DNA of 64,000 bases, from the NCBI RefSeq assembly GCF_005491425.1, contig NZ_CP028083.1:2566001-2630000 (forward strand), in the 5' to 3' direction. Under the pieces are notes generated by a model, which searched no databases, was not told the origin of the DNA, and was given only the letters and a program-made list of their open reading frames with translations. This stretch comes from Lysinibacillus sp. SGAir0095. GTDB taxonomy: Bacteria > Bacillota > Bacilli > Bacillales_A > Planococcaceae. This document shows positions 1 to 8,631 of this stretch, piece by piece; the first letter of the stretch is position 1; every line of letters begins with the position of its first letter. Made by a program: the position numbers and the translations under genes.

Positions 1-587
1 CTATTTTCAGCTGTAGTAGAAGCCGTTGTTGCCATTTCACCATCGACTCGAATAAAGTATGTCCGCCCTGTATTATTTTCAATCATCCTTTTCTTGGATT
101 CCACAGTAATATTACTTGTCTTGAATTCTGGAACTCCCTTTAGCAACTCAACATTTTCTTCAAGTTCATTTAGGGTTAACTTTTCAACCCGACTTAGCTC
201 TTCCTGTGTCTTTGATTCTAATAATCTCTGACATTTAGCATAGTAAAAGGAGTTATCACTTCTTTTCTTCTTTGGAATAAGAGGCTCAAGTTTTTCTACC
301 ACTTCTTTAAGCCCCGAGAGTTCTCGCATATTTGGATCACTATTAATAATTTGGGCAAAGCCTTCAATATCATAAGGACCTTGTGCATAGGGAATATAGT
401 TACTTTCATATCTTAACAGAACCGCAACGAGCTCTCCTTCTTCATTAAATTGACCCCAAAGTGTTTGAAACTCATTATTGAATCCGAATGCTTCTACATC
501 TCCAATAATGAATAGATTTTCTGCAGGTTTCTTACAGACAAACTCCATAAGCTGTAGTCTATTCTCTTCTGTAAGTTTCTTGATCAT
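1..587 (-). CDS. GNAT-family N-acetyltransferase, partial
   Basis: An open frame runs from an ATG at 587 to the window edge without a stop, so about 195 N-terminal residues are visible and the C-terminus lies outside. A strong ribosome binding site (AGGAGGGG) sits about 5 bases upstream. The visible end reads VDGEMATTASTTAEN, which resembles the beta-strand of GNAT enzymes just before the acetyl-CoA loop. The N-terminal part (for example LFIIGDVEAFGF) matches the two-lobed GNAT proteins in which a degenerate N-terminal half precedes the catalytic half. The substrate cannot be told. Family assignment is an inference from fold-like motifs; the coding status is clear. Confidence 0.65.
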   Translation of the reverse strand, partial: MIKKLTEENRLQLMEFVCKKPAENLFIIGDVEAFGFNNEFQTLWGQFNEEGELVAVLLRYESNYIPYAQGPYDIEGFAQIINSDPNMRELSGLKEVVEKLEPLIPKKKRSDNSFYYAKCQRLLESKTQEELSRVEKLTLNELEENVELLKGVPEFKTSNITVESKKRMIENNTGRTYFIRVDGEMATTASTTAEN

Positions 588-751
588 CTTAATCCCCTCC
601 TTAAACGATAAAATTATAAAGAAATTACCATAAATTTCAATTTATTTCAATAGCGGAAAAATGGATTTCCCCTTCTGAAAAGACCTCTAGATTCATATAT
701 TGATTGTTAAGTGGACGAACCTTGTTTAGAAAAGACGGGAGAGAATATGTG

Positions 752-1435
752 ATGGAAATATTGTCCGGAGAATTTTTAACTGCGTTAGTCACAATTATTT
801 TGATTGATTTAGTACTTGCTGGGGATAATGCCTTATTGATTGGTCTTGTTGCAAAAAACTTACCTAAAAGCCAACAAAAGAAAGTGATATTTTGGGGAAC
901 CTTCTGTGCTATTTTTGTTCGTATTTTACTAACATTAGTTGCTGTCAAACTCCTTCAATATGATGGTCTCTTATTAGTGGGTGGCATCTTACTTTTATAC
1001 ATTTCATATAAACTTTTACTAACAGAAGAAGACATGGATGTGAAGCCAAGTAAAAAGAATTTTTGGGGAGCTATAGGCACGATATTACTGGCAGACGTAT
1101 TAATGGGAGTCGATAATATTATTGCGGTAGCTGGTGCTGCACAAGGAAGCATCTTACTTGTAATTATTGGACTAATCGTTTCAATTCCTATTGTGGTTTG
1201 GGGTAGTGCGTTTGTAACTAAATTAATGGAGAAATTCCCGATTATTATTGTTTTCGGCTCCGCTCTTTTAACATGGACTGCTGCGAAGATGATTGTAAAA
1301 GACAGTTATGTTTCACCTTTTTTCACAACTCAAGAAGCTATTTATACATTTGAAATAATTGTCGTTGGTGTTGTAATGATTATTGGTTTATCGGTAAAAT
1401 ACTTGTTAAAATGCAGAGAAGTCGTCACAAATTAG
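752..1435 (+). CDS. TerC family integral membrane protein (YjbE/YkoY-like)
   Basis: A 227-residue membrane protein with about seven hydrophobic segments. Two conserved acidic motifs, LIDLVLAGDNA near the N-terminus and LADVLMGVDNIIA near residue 115, are hallmarks of the TerC family. Bacillus members (YjbE, YkoY, MeeF/MeeY) are linked to manganese export that metallates secreted proteins, so a metal-transport role is likely but inferred. The frame extends upstream to 704, but the ATG at 752 has GGGAGAG 8 bases upstream and begins MEILSGEF as in homologues. I looked for a yybP-ykoY manganese riboswitch upstream and did not see one. A hairpin terminator overlaps the stop codon. Confidence 0.88.
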   Translation: MEILSGEFLTALVTIILIDLVLAGDNALLIGLVAKNLPKSQQKKVIFWGTFCAIFVRILLTLVAVKLLQYDGLLLVGGILLLYISYKLLLTEEDMDVKPSKKNFWGAIGTILLADVLMGVDNIIAVAGAAQGSILLVIIGLIVSIPIVVWGSAFVTKLMEKFPIIIVFGSALLTWTAAKMIVKDSYVSPFFTTQEAIYTFEIIVVGVVMIIGLSVKYLLKCREVVTN

Positions 1436-1447
1436 TGACGACTTTCT
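1419..1447 (+). terminator. Rho-independent terminator of the terC-like gene
   Basis: A perfect 10-bp inverted repeat, AAGTCGTCAC and GTGACGACTT, with a 6-base loop containing the stop codon of the upstream gene, followed by a short T-rich stretch. Confidence 0.7.
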
Positions 1448-1491
1448 TACGCTGATATGTATGTTTAAGTTTTTTAAGGAAATCCCCATAA

Positions 1492-1531
1492 GAAAAAACA
1501 CCAACTCATCCTATACTGGTCGAGTTGGTTT
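1492..1531 (-). terminator. Terminator of the MFS transporter gene; member of a dispersed repeat
   Basis: On the minus strand ACCAACTC pairs with GAGTTGGT around a 14-base loop and is followed by a T-run. The same sequence with flanks recurs near 52625-52673 downstream of rpmA, so this looks like a copy of a dispersed terminator-like repeat. Confidence 0.7.
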
Positions 1532-1533
1532 TT

Positions 1534-2697
1534 CTAATATTGATAGATCTTTTTGGTAAATAAAATGATGAAAATGGCAGGCACAGTAAAAACAATCATC
1601 CCTAAAAAGGCTAGACCAGGTGTTATCTCATATAAGAACCCTCCAAATAGGGTTAATACTGCGGCACTTAAGCTCATTGCTAACGCTGAATACATTCCTT
1701 GTGCGTTAGATAATTGTTGCTTAGGTAAATTCCTTGTTATGTACTGTACAAATGCATAGTGGGCCATTGCAAATGCAAGGGCATGCAAGACTTGCGATAA
1801 ACTAAACACCCATACATTAGGAAATAAGTAAATCATTACCCACCTTAAAGTTGAGCCTGTTGCTGCAAGAAGAAATAATGAAGAGGTTTTCCACTTTGAA
1901 AATAGATGATCCACCTTCAAGAAGAATAAAATCTCAAAAATTACTGCTACATTTAAAATAATTCCAATATAAAAGGTATTCACCTCTAGGTATCGCTGTA
2001 AATAGATATAGCTGTAATTATAGTAGGATGCAAGGGACCCCTGCAGCAAAATGGCGAGTACCATCACAACTGGAAATCCCTTGATTTTCCATAGACTCCT
2101 CATGGAATATTTTTGATGACGGTCTTCTACTGTCGGCTTTACACTTAACACTTCCGGCGCAGGCATGGCTTGTAATACTAACATAATGACTAAATAACCG
2201 ATCATACACCATAAAATTGCATTCTCGCCAATATAACCAATTATAATGCTAAGTATGAAGACAGAAATAACAAAGCTGATTGATCCAAAGGAGCGACTTT
2301 TCCCATAATGGACTTTTCCTTGTTGCACCAGTGTAGATGCACTACTCTCGATTGCGGGTAATAATGATGGGTAAAATAAACTAAAGATCATCGTAACAAT
2401 AAATAATGCAACGAAATTGTTAAAAGGAATATATAAAATTGTGGCAATTAGTGCACTGATCACTAAAAATTGTGTTAATTTTTTAGCGCTTAAATATTTT
2501 GAAGCAAATGGGAAAACAAACATGGTGGACAATGCACGAGCTACCAAACCAAAGCCCATTATGAGACTCACTTGGGATACTGATAACCCTTTTGCTTCAC
2601 TTAACCAGCCAGACCAATACTGTAAATACACGCCCCATGTAAAGAAGAAGATAAAGAAATTTTGGGACAACCAACGCTGATCATTCATAAGTGTCAT
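1534..2697 (-). CDS. MFS transporter, MFS_1-like/HcaT type
   Basis: A 387-residue polytopic protein with roughly 12 hydrophobic segments. The motif GKSRSFGSISFV near residue 135 matches the conserved loop of the MFS_1_like group (the 3-phenylpropionate permease HcaT and nucleoside permease-like proteins). The start at 2697 has GGAGG only 4 bases upstream; a second in-frame ATG at 2688 is possible. The gene stands alone between its own downstream terminator and the spo0M terminator. The substrate cannot be predicted from sequence. Confidence 0.85.
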   Translation of the reverse strand: MTLMNDQRWLSQNFFIFFFTWGVYLQYWSGWLSEAKGLSVSQVSLIMGFGLVARALSTMFVFPFASKYLSAKKLTQFLVISALIATILYIPFNNFVALFIVTMIFSLFYPSLLPAIESSASTLVQQGKVHYGKSRSFGSISFVISVFILSIIIGYIGENAILWCMIGYLVIMLVLQAMPAPEVLSVKPTVEDRHQKYSMRSLWKIKGFPVVMVLAILLQGSLASYYNYSYIYLQRYLEVNTFYIGIILNVAVIFEILFFLKVDHLFSKWKTSSLFLLAATGSTLRWVMIYLFPNVWVFSLSQVLHALAFAMAHYAFVQYITRNLPKQQLSNAQGMYSALAMSLSAAVLTLFGGFLYEITPGLAFLGMIVFTVPAIFIILFTKKIYQY

Positions 2698-2755
2698 TCA
2701 ACCTCCAATATAGTTGAATCATAGCATATTTAATTAAAAAATTATTAAAAATGTA

Positions 2756-2789
2756 AAAAGTCACTAAAAGCTATTACTTTTAGCGACTT
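2756..2789 (-). terminator. Terminator of spo0M
   Basis: Arms AAGTCACTAAAAG and CTTTTAGCGACTT (one mismatch) with a 6-base loop, followed on the minus strand by a T-run. It lies about 45 bases past the spo0M stop. Confidence 0.8.
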
Positions 2790-2832
2790 CTTACTATCTC
2801 GTTCTATCTAATTTCAAAAACCTATTAGACTA

Positions 2833-3603
2833 TTAAGAATATCTACTGATTACTTGCTTTAATTGTTCACCGAACGTATTTAAATCGTGTTGCGTGATTG
2901 ACATCCTCACATGGGTCTCGTCTGCATCTAATGCTTCAGCTAAGAACCCTCCGAATCCTCTTGCTTTTCTGTCTACTTGTATTAGTATTTCTACTTGGTT
3001 TTGTGATTGTGAAAGGAAGACGATTTCCAGTTCATCTAGTCGCCCCCTAAAAGCACCACTCGTCGGTACAAATTCAAACTCCTGAATAAATGGATAGTTT
3101 CCACGATATTTATAGGAAGCTTGTTCGCATTCTACTTTTCTTAAGTTAAATCCTAACTGCTGTACTTCATCTAAAACTCTTGAGGCAATCTCCGATGGTT
3201 GAATATCAATGTAATCCTTATCCCCAGAATCGACACCACTTCTAATATCTAATTCTGTAGCAACCCACACTTTGGTTTTTCCTAACGTGATTGGAACATC
3301 TAACGGAATAATGAATGAAAATGGGATTATCTTTGTTTCGTTGGCATTAATAATAAATGGATCACTAACTTTATACTTTTGAATCGGTGCGTTAGCAGTA
3401 TACTTATTATCATCTACTTCTTTAATGTAAGTAGTATATAAAGTTAAATAGATAGCGTTAATTTGCTGTTCTACATTACCACCATAGATTTCAACTTCAC
3501 CTTTAATTTGATCACCGGCATTATAAGCGGTTTTTTCTATTTTCGTATCAACCTTTGCAGAGCCAATCCCAATACTTGCTGCCATTTTTTTGAAAAACGC
3601 CAT
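2833..3603 (-). CDS. spo0M: Sporulation control protein Spo0M
   Basis: A 256-residue arrestin-like protein. It begins MAFFKKMAASIGIGSAKVDT and continues with a beta-rich N-terminal half (YNAGDQIKGEVEIYGG) as in Spo0M of Bacillus. Spo0M is a cytoplasmic beta-sandwich protein whose loss affects sporulation and cell division; the exact biochemical role is not settled. I chose ATG 3603, which has AGGAGT 7 bases upstream, over an in-frame ATG at 3621 that would add six residues not seen in homologues. It is monocistronic, with a clear terminator. Identification is firm from the characteristic N-terminus and length. Confidence 0.9.
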   Translation of the reverse strand: MAFFKKMAASIGIGSAKVDTKIEKTAYNAGDQIKGEVEIYGGNVEQQINAIYLTLYTTYIKEVDDNKYTANAPIQKYKVSDPFIINANETKIIPFSFIIPLDVPITLGKTKVWVATELDIRSGVDSGDKDYIDIQPSEIASRVLDEVQQLGFNLRKVECEQASYKYRGNYPFIQEFEFVPTSGAFRGRLDELEIVFLSQSQNQVEILIQVDRKARGFGGFLAEALDADETHVRMSITQHDLNTFGEQLKQVISRYS

Positions 3604-3673
3604 TTTAAGCACTCCTATCAATATTAATTAGTATCTATTCTAATTACGCTTGAAGGTCGTAAAAGTTTCATGC

Positions 3674-4096
3674 TTAAGGATACATTTCTCGCAAAAATTT
3701 AATCGATTGCATGATTAATTCCTTTAATACCTCCTCATCAACGTCAGCGAATTTATTAATATATACACAAGCTTTTCCGGTAGTATGCTTTCCGAACCGT
3801 TCTAATATTTCTTGTCTCTGACTATCACCCGTAGCAAAATATAAGCTAATTTTAGCTTTTCTTGGCGAGAACCCTACAAGTGGTGCATCCCCTTCATGAC
3901 CAGACTCATATTTATAATGGTATGAACCGAACCCAATAATACTTGGTCCCCACATTTTCGCCTCAAAACCAGAAGTTTCTTCAAAAATTTTCAATAGTTT
4001 ATAAGCATCTTCTCTTTTTTTCGGACTTTCTACAGCTTCTATAAATTCTATAACACTTTGATCTGTTTCTTTTGTTTTTTGTTCGTATTTGGTCAT
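3674..4096 (-). CDS. DUF1801 (YdhG-like) domain protein
   Basis: A 140-residue soluble protein. The segment VIEFIEAVESPKKREDAYKL followed by FEAKMWGPSIIGFGSYHYKYESG and the C-terminal GKACVYINKFADVDEEVLKELI fits the DUF1801/YdhG family (iron chaperone-like fold, function unproven). A ribosome binding site GAGGAG lies 12 bases before the ATG. It has no clear operon partners: spo0M follows after a 70-base gap and the SIMPL gene precedes it behind its own terminator. Function unknown. Confidence 0.8.
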   Translation of the reverse strand: MTKYEQKTKETDQSVIEFIEAVESPKKREDAYKLLKIFEETSGFEAKMWGPSIIGFGSYHYKYESGHEGDAPLVGFSPRKAKISLYFATGDSQRQEILERFGKHTTGKACVYINKFADVDEEVLKELIMQSIKFLREMYP

Positions 4097-4183
4097 AGCA
4101 CTCTAACACTCCTCTTTTCTTTTTTCTTCAATTTTTCGTGTAGATCTTGATAAATTCGGCATTTAGTTCTGTTTTTCCTTTCA

Positions 4184-4214
4184 CAAAAAAAGAGAACCTA
4201 CAATATAAGTTCTC
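4184..4214 (-). terminator. Terminator of the SIMPL-domain gene
   Basis: GAGAAC and GTTCTC pair around an 11-base loop and are followed on the minus strand by seven T residues, directly after the stop codon at 4221. Confidence 0.75.
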
Positions 4215-4220
4215 CACACA

Positions 4221-4877
4221 TTAATATTGATATTTTACCTTTAGCGTTGCTTCAACTGTTATCAACCCTTGTTCTATAGGGGTATCAAAAGAGCTTTGCA
4301 CCCCTGCGACTGCAACTGATTTCAATAATATCGGCCCGCCAGAAGTCTCTTCTGTAATTTCAATTGGAACAGGCATGTAAGAAAGCTTTAGTGCAGAGGC
4401 GATAGCATTCGCTTTCTCTTGGGCATTTTTAAGAGCTAATTGTAATGCCTTTTGATAATACACTGATTCGTTTTCCAGTTTAAATTCCAGCCGAGAAATG
4501 CGGTTTGCACCATTTTTTATTGCTGTATCTATGATAATTCCAATCTTATTTAAATCATGGACCTCGACATTAATCGCGTTCGTTACCTCATAACCTCTAA
4601 ATACTTGCCTTCCATCAATATAATCATAGCCAGGAAATACATTAAAAAAAGCAGTTTGTATGTTATTTCTATCTATACTCATTGCCAATAGCGATTGAAT
4701 TAATTGATTCATTTTCAGCGAATTTTCTCTTTGTGCTTCGCTTAAATCTTTTGATTGAGTAACAACTTCAATTTGTATTGTTGCGTAATCCGGTTTCACT
4801 TCAAACTTACTACTGCCTTCCACAGTAATAATACGTGCTTGATGAGAATGGTGTTGATGAACATTTATATAATCCAC
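4221..4877 (-). CDS. SIMPL (DUF541) domain protein
   Basis: A 218-residue protein of the SIMPL family. The typical ITVEGSSKFEVKPDYATI start of the domain, the Q.....N and GYEVTNAINVEVHDL segments and the C-terminal VEATLKVKYQY are visible. Bacterial SIMPL proteins are usually secreted or periplasmic and several reduce oxidative stress. This one has a short polar, His-rich N-terminus (VHQHHSHQ) and no signal peptide, so it is probably cytoplasmic. GTG at 4877 is 8 bases from GGAAGG; the frame also opens at a GTG at 4886 that abuts the ribosome binding site. Confidence 0.85.
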   Translation of the reverse strand: MDYINVHQHHSHQARIITVEGSSKFEVKPDYATIQIEVVTQSKDLSEAQRENSLKMNQLIQSLLAMSIDRNNIQTAFFNVFPGYDYIDGRQVFRGYEVTNAINVEVHDLNKIGIIIDTAIKNGANRISRLEFKLENESVYYQKALQLALKNAQEKANAIASALKLSYMPVPIEITEETSGGPILLKSVAVAGVQSSFDTPIEQGLITVEATLKVKYQY

Positions 4878-5001
4878 GGATTTCACCTTCCTTTTTATAG
4901 AATTACTATATGCTCAAAAAAGGAGATTATTTGTATTCATTTTTAGCTGATACTTGAAGTTTGATCAGACGAGTAACACCTTTGAAAACGGGGCAAATTT
5001 T

Positions 5002-7491
5002 TTATTTAATGCTCTCCTTTTCATCTAAAAAGTCATATGGTGATAAACCATTCATTCCAACTAGGGGATGGATATATGGAGCTGTATCCGTATTTAGTAC
5101 TGGTTCCAATATTTCCCCATTCACATTGATTGCTTTCTGTTGCTCTTCTATATCAGGCGGTTCATTAGTCGCTTTAGAAACTTCCACCTGTTCATTTCCA
5201 GCTTTTTTTGTCACTTCTTCGATTTCCATTGGGTTTAATCTAGCTTTTAAGCTTGTCAATCGAAGTAAATCATCCGTTTTGGATAATCCAGCTGTAAAGA
5301 CATCTGGTTCACCACAAAGAATTAAGAAGTTCTTAGCCCTAGTAATCCCCGTATATAGGAGATTACGGCGAAGCATCTTTGAATAGCCTCGAACAATTGG
5401 CATAATAACAGTTGGAAATTCACTTCCCTGTGATTTGTGAATCGAACAGCAATATGCCAAGGTAATTTGATTTAAATCTCCACGCTGGTATGTAACCTCA
5501 TTTCCATCGTAGGAGACAACGAGTAAATCTTGCTTCTCGATATTTTCCTTTGCTCGAATTATGGCAATAACCTCGCCCATGTCGCCATTAAAAATATTAC
5601 TTTCCGGTTGATTGACAAGCTGCAATACTTTATCTCCGATTCGATAAGTAACGTCCCCAAAGACAAGCTCTTTTCTTTTCCCATCATCATTTGGGTTAAC
5701 TAGTTCCTGAATCCTCTTGTTTAGCATATCAATACCGGCTGGCCCCTTGTACATTGGGGCCAGCACCTGAATATCCCTTATTGATTGCCCCTTAGCAACC
5801 GCACTTTTGACAACCTGTGTAACTACACTTGCAATTTGGTCAGCTGAGGCTTTAATAAATGAACGGTCACTTGTTTTATTTTCTACTGTGCTTGGAATAT
5901 TCCCTTTTTTAATTTGATGTGCTAACTCAATAATCGTAGAGCCTTCTGCCTGACGGTAAACATCCGTTAATTCAACAGTAGGGATTTTTTTTGATGCCAA
6001 TAAATCCTTTAATACCTGTCCAGGTCCTACTGGAGGCAGCTGGTCTTGATCCCCTACGAAAACAACCTGTACACCTTCACTTATACTTTTAAGAAGTTGG
6101 TGTGCTAACCAAGTATCAACCATCGACATTTCATCAATAATGATAAGTCGTCCTTCGATTTCTCGTTCTGTCTCTTCTTCTTTTTCTTGACCATTAAAAC
6201 CTAGTAATCGATGGATTGTCATTGCCGGAAGCTCGGTAGATTCAGCTAATCTTTTTGCCGCTCTACCGGTTGGTGCAGCCAGAACAATCGGGAACGGCTC
6301 TTCTTTCTGTGCATATTCCTTAGGATTTAATGACAACCCGTGAAGCTCTGCATAAACCTCAACGAATCCGCGAATGACAGTCGTTTTCCCTGTCCCTGGA
6401 CCGCCAGTTAAGATCATAAGAGAAGAATTAAGGGCACATTCAATGGCCATTGCTTGCGTTTCAGCGTATGATACCTCTAACCGATCTTCAACTTCTCCTA
6501 TTGCCTTACGAATTTCATCCTTGGTAAATCGCTGTTTTCCGTTTTGATTTAAAAGCTCTAGTATTTTGGAGGCGATACCAACCTCACTAAAATATAAGGA
6601 GGGCAAATAAAGACGAGTTTCCTCTCCGCAAATTTTGCTTTCCTCCCGCATTTCAATAATCGCTTTTGAAATCGTTTCATAAGGTATTTCATGTGGCTGA
6701 CGTTGTTCTAGCATAGATTTCACTTCAGGTAAAACATGCTCTGCGTCTAAATATACATGTCCGTCAGAAAGGGATGCGTTTGTTAAAATATGTAACACCG
6801 CAGCTTTGATGCGATCTGGGTGTGCCCCTGTGATTCCTAGTTTACTGCCCAGCTCATCTGCCCGTCCAAATCCAACACCCTCTACATCCTCGATTAGCCG
6901 AAACGGATTTTCCGTAAGAAGTGAGATTGTTTCTTCACGATATGTTTGATAGATTTTCATCCCTAATTGTGGACCAAAACCCCATTCGTTTAGCTTGATC
7001 ATGACCTTTTCGAGGCCAAGATTTTGTTCTAGTGTCTCGCGAATTTTCGCTTTCTTTTCTTCATTTAACCTTGGAACGCTATCTAATGCATAGGGATCCT
7101 CCATAATGATACGAATCGCATCTACTCCCAATTTTTCTACTATTATTTCAGCAGTTTTTCGACCTATACCTGAAAATAAATCACTCGATAAATAATGAAT
7201 GATACCTTGTTCTGTCGCTGGAACCTCTTTAACGAAGGTTTCCACTTGAAACTGCTGACCATATTTAGGATGAGTTTTTAGAACCCCCGTAAATCGATAT
7301 AGTTCTTCTTCGTTTAATTTTGGAAAATAGCCTACAACGATAATTTCCTTGTCATCATACTGTAAATTTGTTTCTTGTATTTTTACTCGAACAATTGAAT
7401 ACATATTTGTCGCATTATGAAAAATGGACACAATTGGACGGCCAAGAATAAACAATTTATTCACTTCAAATAAATTAAGATTTTCTGCCAT
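5002..7491 (-). CDS. recD2: ATP-dependent 5'-3' DNA helicase RecD2 (YrrC)
   Basis: An 829-residue SF1B helicase. It has an N-terminal extension with helix-hairpin-helix repeats (SDLFSGIGRKTAEIIVEKLG; VEGVGFGRADELG). Walker A GGPGTGKTT is near residue 360, Walker B IIIDEMSMVD near 455, GDQDQLPPVGPG near 477, and the C-terminal UvrD-like motif SIHKSQGSEFPTVI near 685. This is the RecBC-independent RecD2 class, active in repair and replication fork maintenance. I prefer ATG 7491 (AGAAGGGG 8 bases upstream) over the ATG at 7515. In B. subtilis it follows yrrB directly; here two unrelated genes lie between them. Confidence 0.96.
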   Translation of the reverse strand: MAENLNLFEVNKLFILGRPIVSIFHNATNMYSIVRVKIQETNLQYDDKEIIVVGYFPKLNEEELYRFTGVLKTHPKYGQQFQVETFVKEVPATEQGIIHYLSSDLFSGIGRKTAEIIVEKLGVDAIRIIMEDPYALDSVPRLNEEKKAKIRETLEQNLGLEKVMIKLNEWGFGPQLGMKIYQTYREETISLLTENPFRLIEDVEGVGFGRADELGSKLGITGAHPDRIKAAVLHILTNASLSDGHVYLDAEHVLPEVKSMLEQRQPHEIPYETISKAIIEMREESKICGEETRLYLPSLYFSEVGIASKILELLNQNGKQRFTKDEIRKAIGEVEDRLEVSYAETQAMAIECALNSSLMILTGGPGTGKTTVIRGFVEVYAELHGLSLNPKEYAQKEEPFPIVLAAPTGRAAKRLAESTELPAMTIHRLLGFNGQEKEEETEREIEGRLIIIDEMSMVDTWLAHQLLKSISEGVQVVFVGDQDQLPPVGPGQVLKDLLASKKIPTVELTDVYRQAEGSTIIELAHQIKKGNIPSTVENKTSDRSFIKASADQIASVVTQVVKSAVAKGQSIRDIQVLAPMYKGPAGIDMLNKRIQELVNPNDDGKRKELVFGDVTYRIGDKVLQLVNQPESNIFNGDMGEVIAIIRAKENIEKQDLLVVSYDGNEVTYQRGDLNQITLAYCCSIHKSQGSEFPTVIMPIVRGYSKMLRRNLLYTGITRAKNFLILCGEPDVFTAGLSKTDDLLRLTSLKARLNPMEIEEVTKKAGNEQVEVSKATNEPPDIEEQQKAINVNGEILEPVLNTDTAPYIHPLVGMNGLSPYDFLDEKESIK

Positions 7492-7666
7492 CCCTACTAC
7501 CCCTTCTCTTGCCATAATACTTATAATTTTACCATATGAATGTTTAACTGTCTTTTAATGAAAAAGATAAGCTGCCTCGAATTTTCCAACTCGAAATGCT
7601 ATGATAATTATGAGGATAATCGTATTTAAATACACAGTTGAGATAAGAAGGGATTTGTGAAGAATA

Positions 7667-8425
7667 GTGGAATTCAGACCTTGTATTGATTTGCATGATG
7701 GGAAAGTGAAACAAATCGTCGGAAGTACATTAGGCTATCAAGATAAAAGCGTAGTTGAGAACTTTATTTCAGATTACGATGCAGCTTATTATGCAGAAAT
7801 GTTTAAAAAAGATGGTTTAACAGGTGGACATGTAATTATGCTCGGAACGGGAAACGAGGAAGCAGCTTTTCTTGCATTAAAAACATACCCAAACGGTTTA
7901 CAAATAGGTGGCGGAATAACCGATGAAAATGCCAAAAAATATATTGATGCAGGTGCAACGCACATTATAGTTACTTCTTTTATTTTCCATGACGGAAAAT
8001 TAGATATGGAAAGATTAGAAAAACTCGTACAAAAAGTAGGAAAAGAACATATCGTCATCGATTTAAGCTGCAGAAAACGAGATGGTAAGTGGTTTGTCGT
8101 AACAGATAAATGGACAAAATTTAGTGACTTTGAGGTAAATGAAGCATCTATTTCTGAAATCGAACAATATTGTGATGAGTTACTGATTCATGCAGTAGAT
8201 GTCGAAGGAAAGCGCAGTGGTATGCAAGAAGAGCTGGTGCAGGATTTAGCGCTTTGGACATCCATTCCAACTACATATGCAGGTGGTGTAAGATCCCTAG
8301 AGGACTTACAAAAATTCAATAACCTATCTAAAGGCAGACTTCATGTCACAATTGGTAGTGCACTAGACATTTTCGGTGGCGATTTAAGCTATCGCAAGGT
8401 TGTGTCATTTTGTGAAACAAAATAA
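7667..8425 (+). CDS. hisA: ProFAR isomerase, eukaryote-type HisA (HIS6-like)
   Basis: A 252-residue TIM-barrel protein. It follows the fungal/plant HIS6 form of phosphoribosylformimino-5-aminoimidazole carboxamide ribotide isomerase rather than ordinary bacterial HisA. Shared blocks are CIDLHDGKVKQIVG (Asp8), GGHVIMLGTGN, LQIGGGI, VIDLSCRKRDGKW (Asp132), LIHAVDVEGKRSG (Asp178) and GSALDIFGG. The enzyme catalyses the fourth step of histidine synthesis. The start is GTG with AGAAGGGA 13 bases upstream. No other his genes are nearby, so it is an orphan inserted between recD2 and the TPR gene. Whether it is the only isomerase in the genome cannot be seen. Confidence 0.88.
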   Translation: MEFRPCIDLHDGKVKQIVGSTLGYQDKSVVENFISDYDAAYYAEMFKKDGLTGGHVIMLGTGNEEAAFLALKTYPNGLQIGGGITDENAKKYIDAGATHIIVTSFIFHDGKLDMERLEKLVQKVGKEHIVIDLSCRKRDGKWFVVTDKWTKFSDFEVNEASISEIEQYCDELLIHAVDVEGKRSGMQEELVQDLALWTSIPTTYAGGVRSLEDLQKFNNLSKGRLHVTIGSALDIFGGDLSYRKVVSFCETK

Positions 8426-8503
8426 TTGAGTCAATCGTAAATACACAAGAAGCTCTAACCACCTTAAAACCTAAAATTACCTACTCACGAAATTTTTCAA
8501 TAT

Positions 8504-8540
8504 GAGTTCGCAGCTTACATAGTAGGATGCGAACTCTAAA
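8504..8540 (+). terminator. Possible terminator after hisA
   Basis: GAGTTCGC and GCGAACTC form a perfect 8-bp stem with a 17-base loop, about 80 bases past the hisA stop. The following bases (TAAATTTG) are only weakly T-rich, so this is tentative. Apart from this and the nupC terminator, 8426-8630 holds nothing I recognise. Confidence 0.4.
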
Positions 8541-8588
8541 TTTGTCACTGTGCCTCATTTTACTACATTTAGTAATCGATACCTAAAC

Positions 8589-8631
8589 ACAAAAAAGCAT
8601 ACAAATCAAATTAGATCTGTACGCTTTTTTC
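8589..8631 (-). terminator. Terminator of the nucleoside transporter gene
   Basis: AAAAAAGC and GCTTTTTT with a further, partly mismatched stem inside, giving T-runs on both strands. It lies immediately after the stop codon and probably works in both directions. Confidence 0.8.

Noticed and set aside
600-751. A yybP-ykoY manganese riboswitch before the TerC-like gene.
   Set aside because: I looked for the conserved paired loops upstream and found no matching sequence; the region is short and AT-rich.
4961-5386. A 141-codon plus-strand frame opposite the end of recD2.
   Set aside because: It is antisense to a well-conserved helicase domain and has no homologue-like features.
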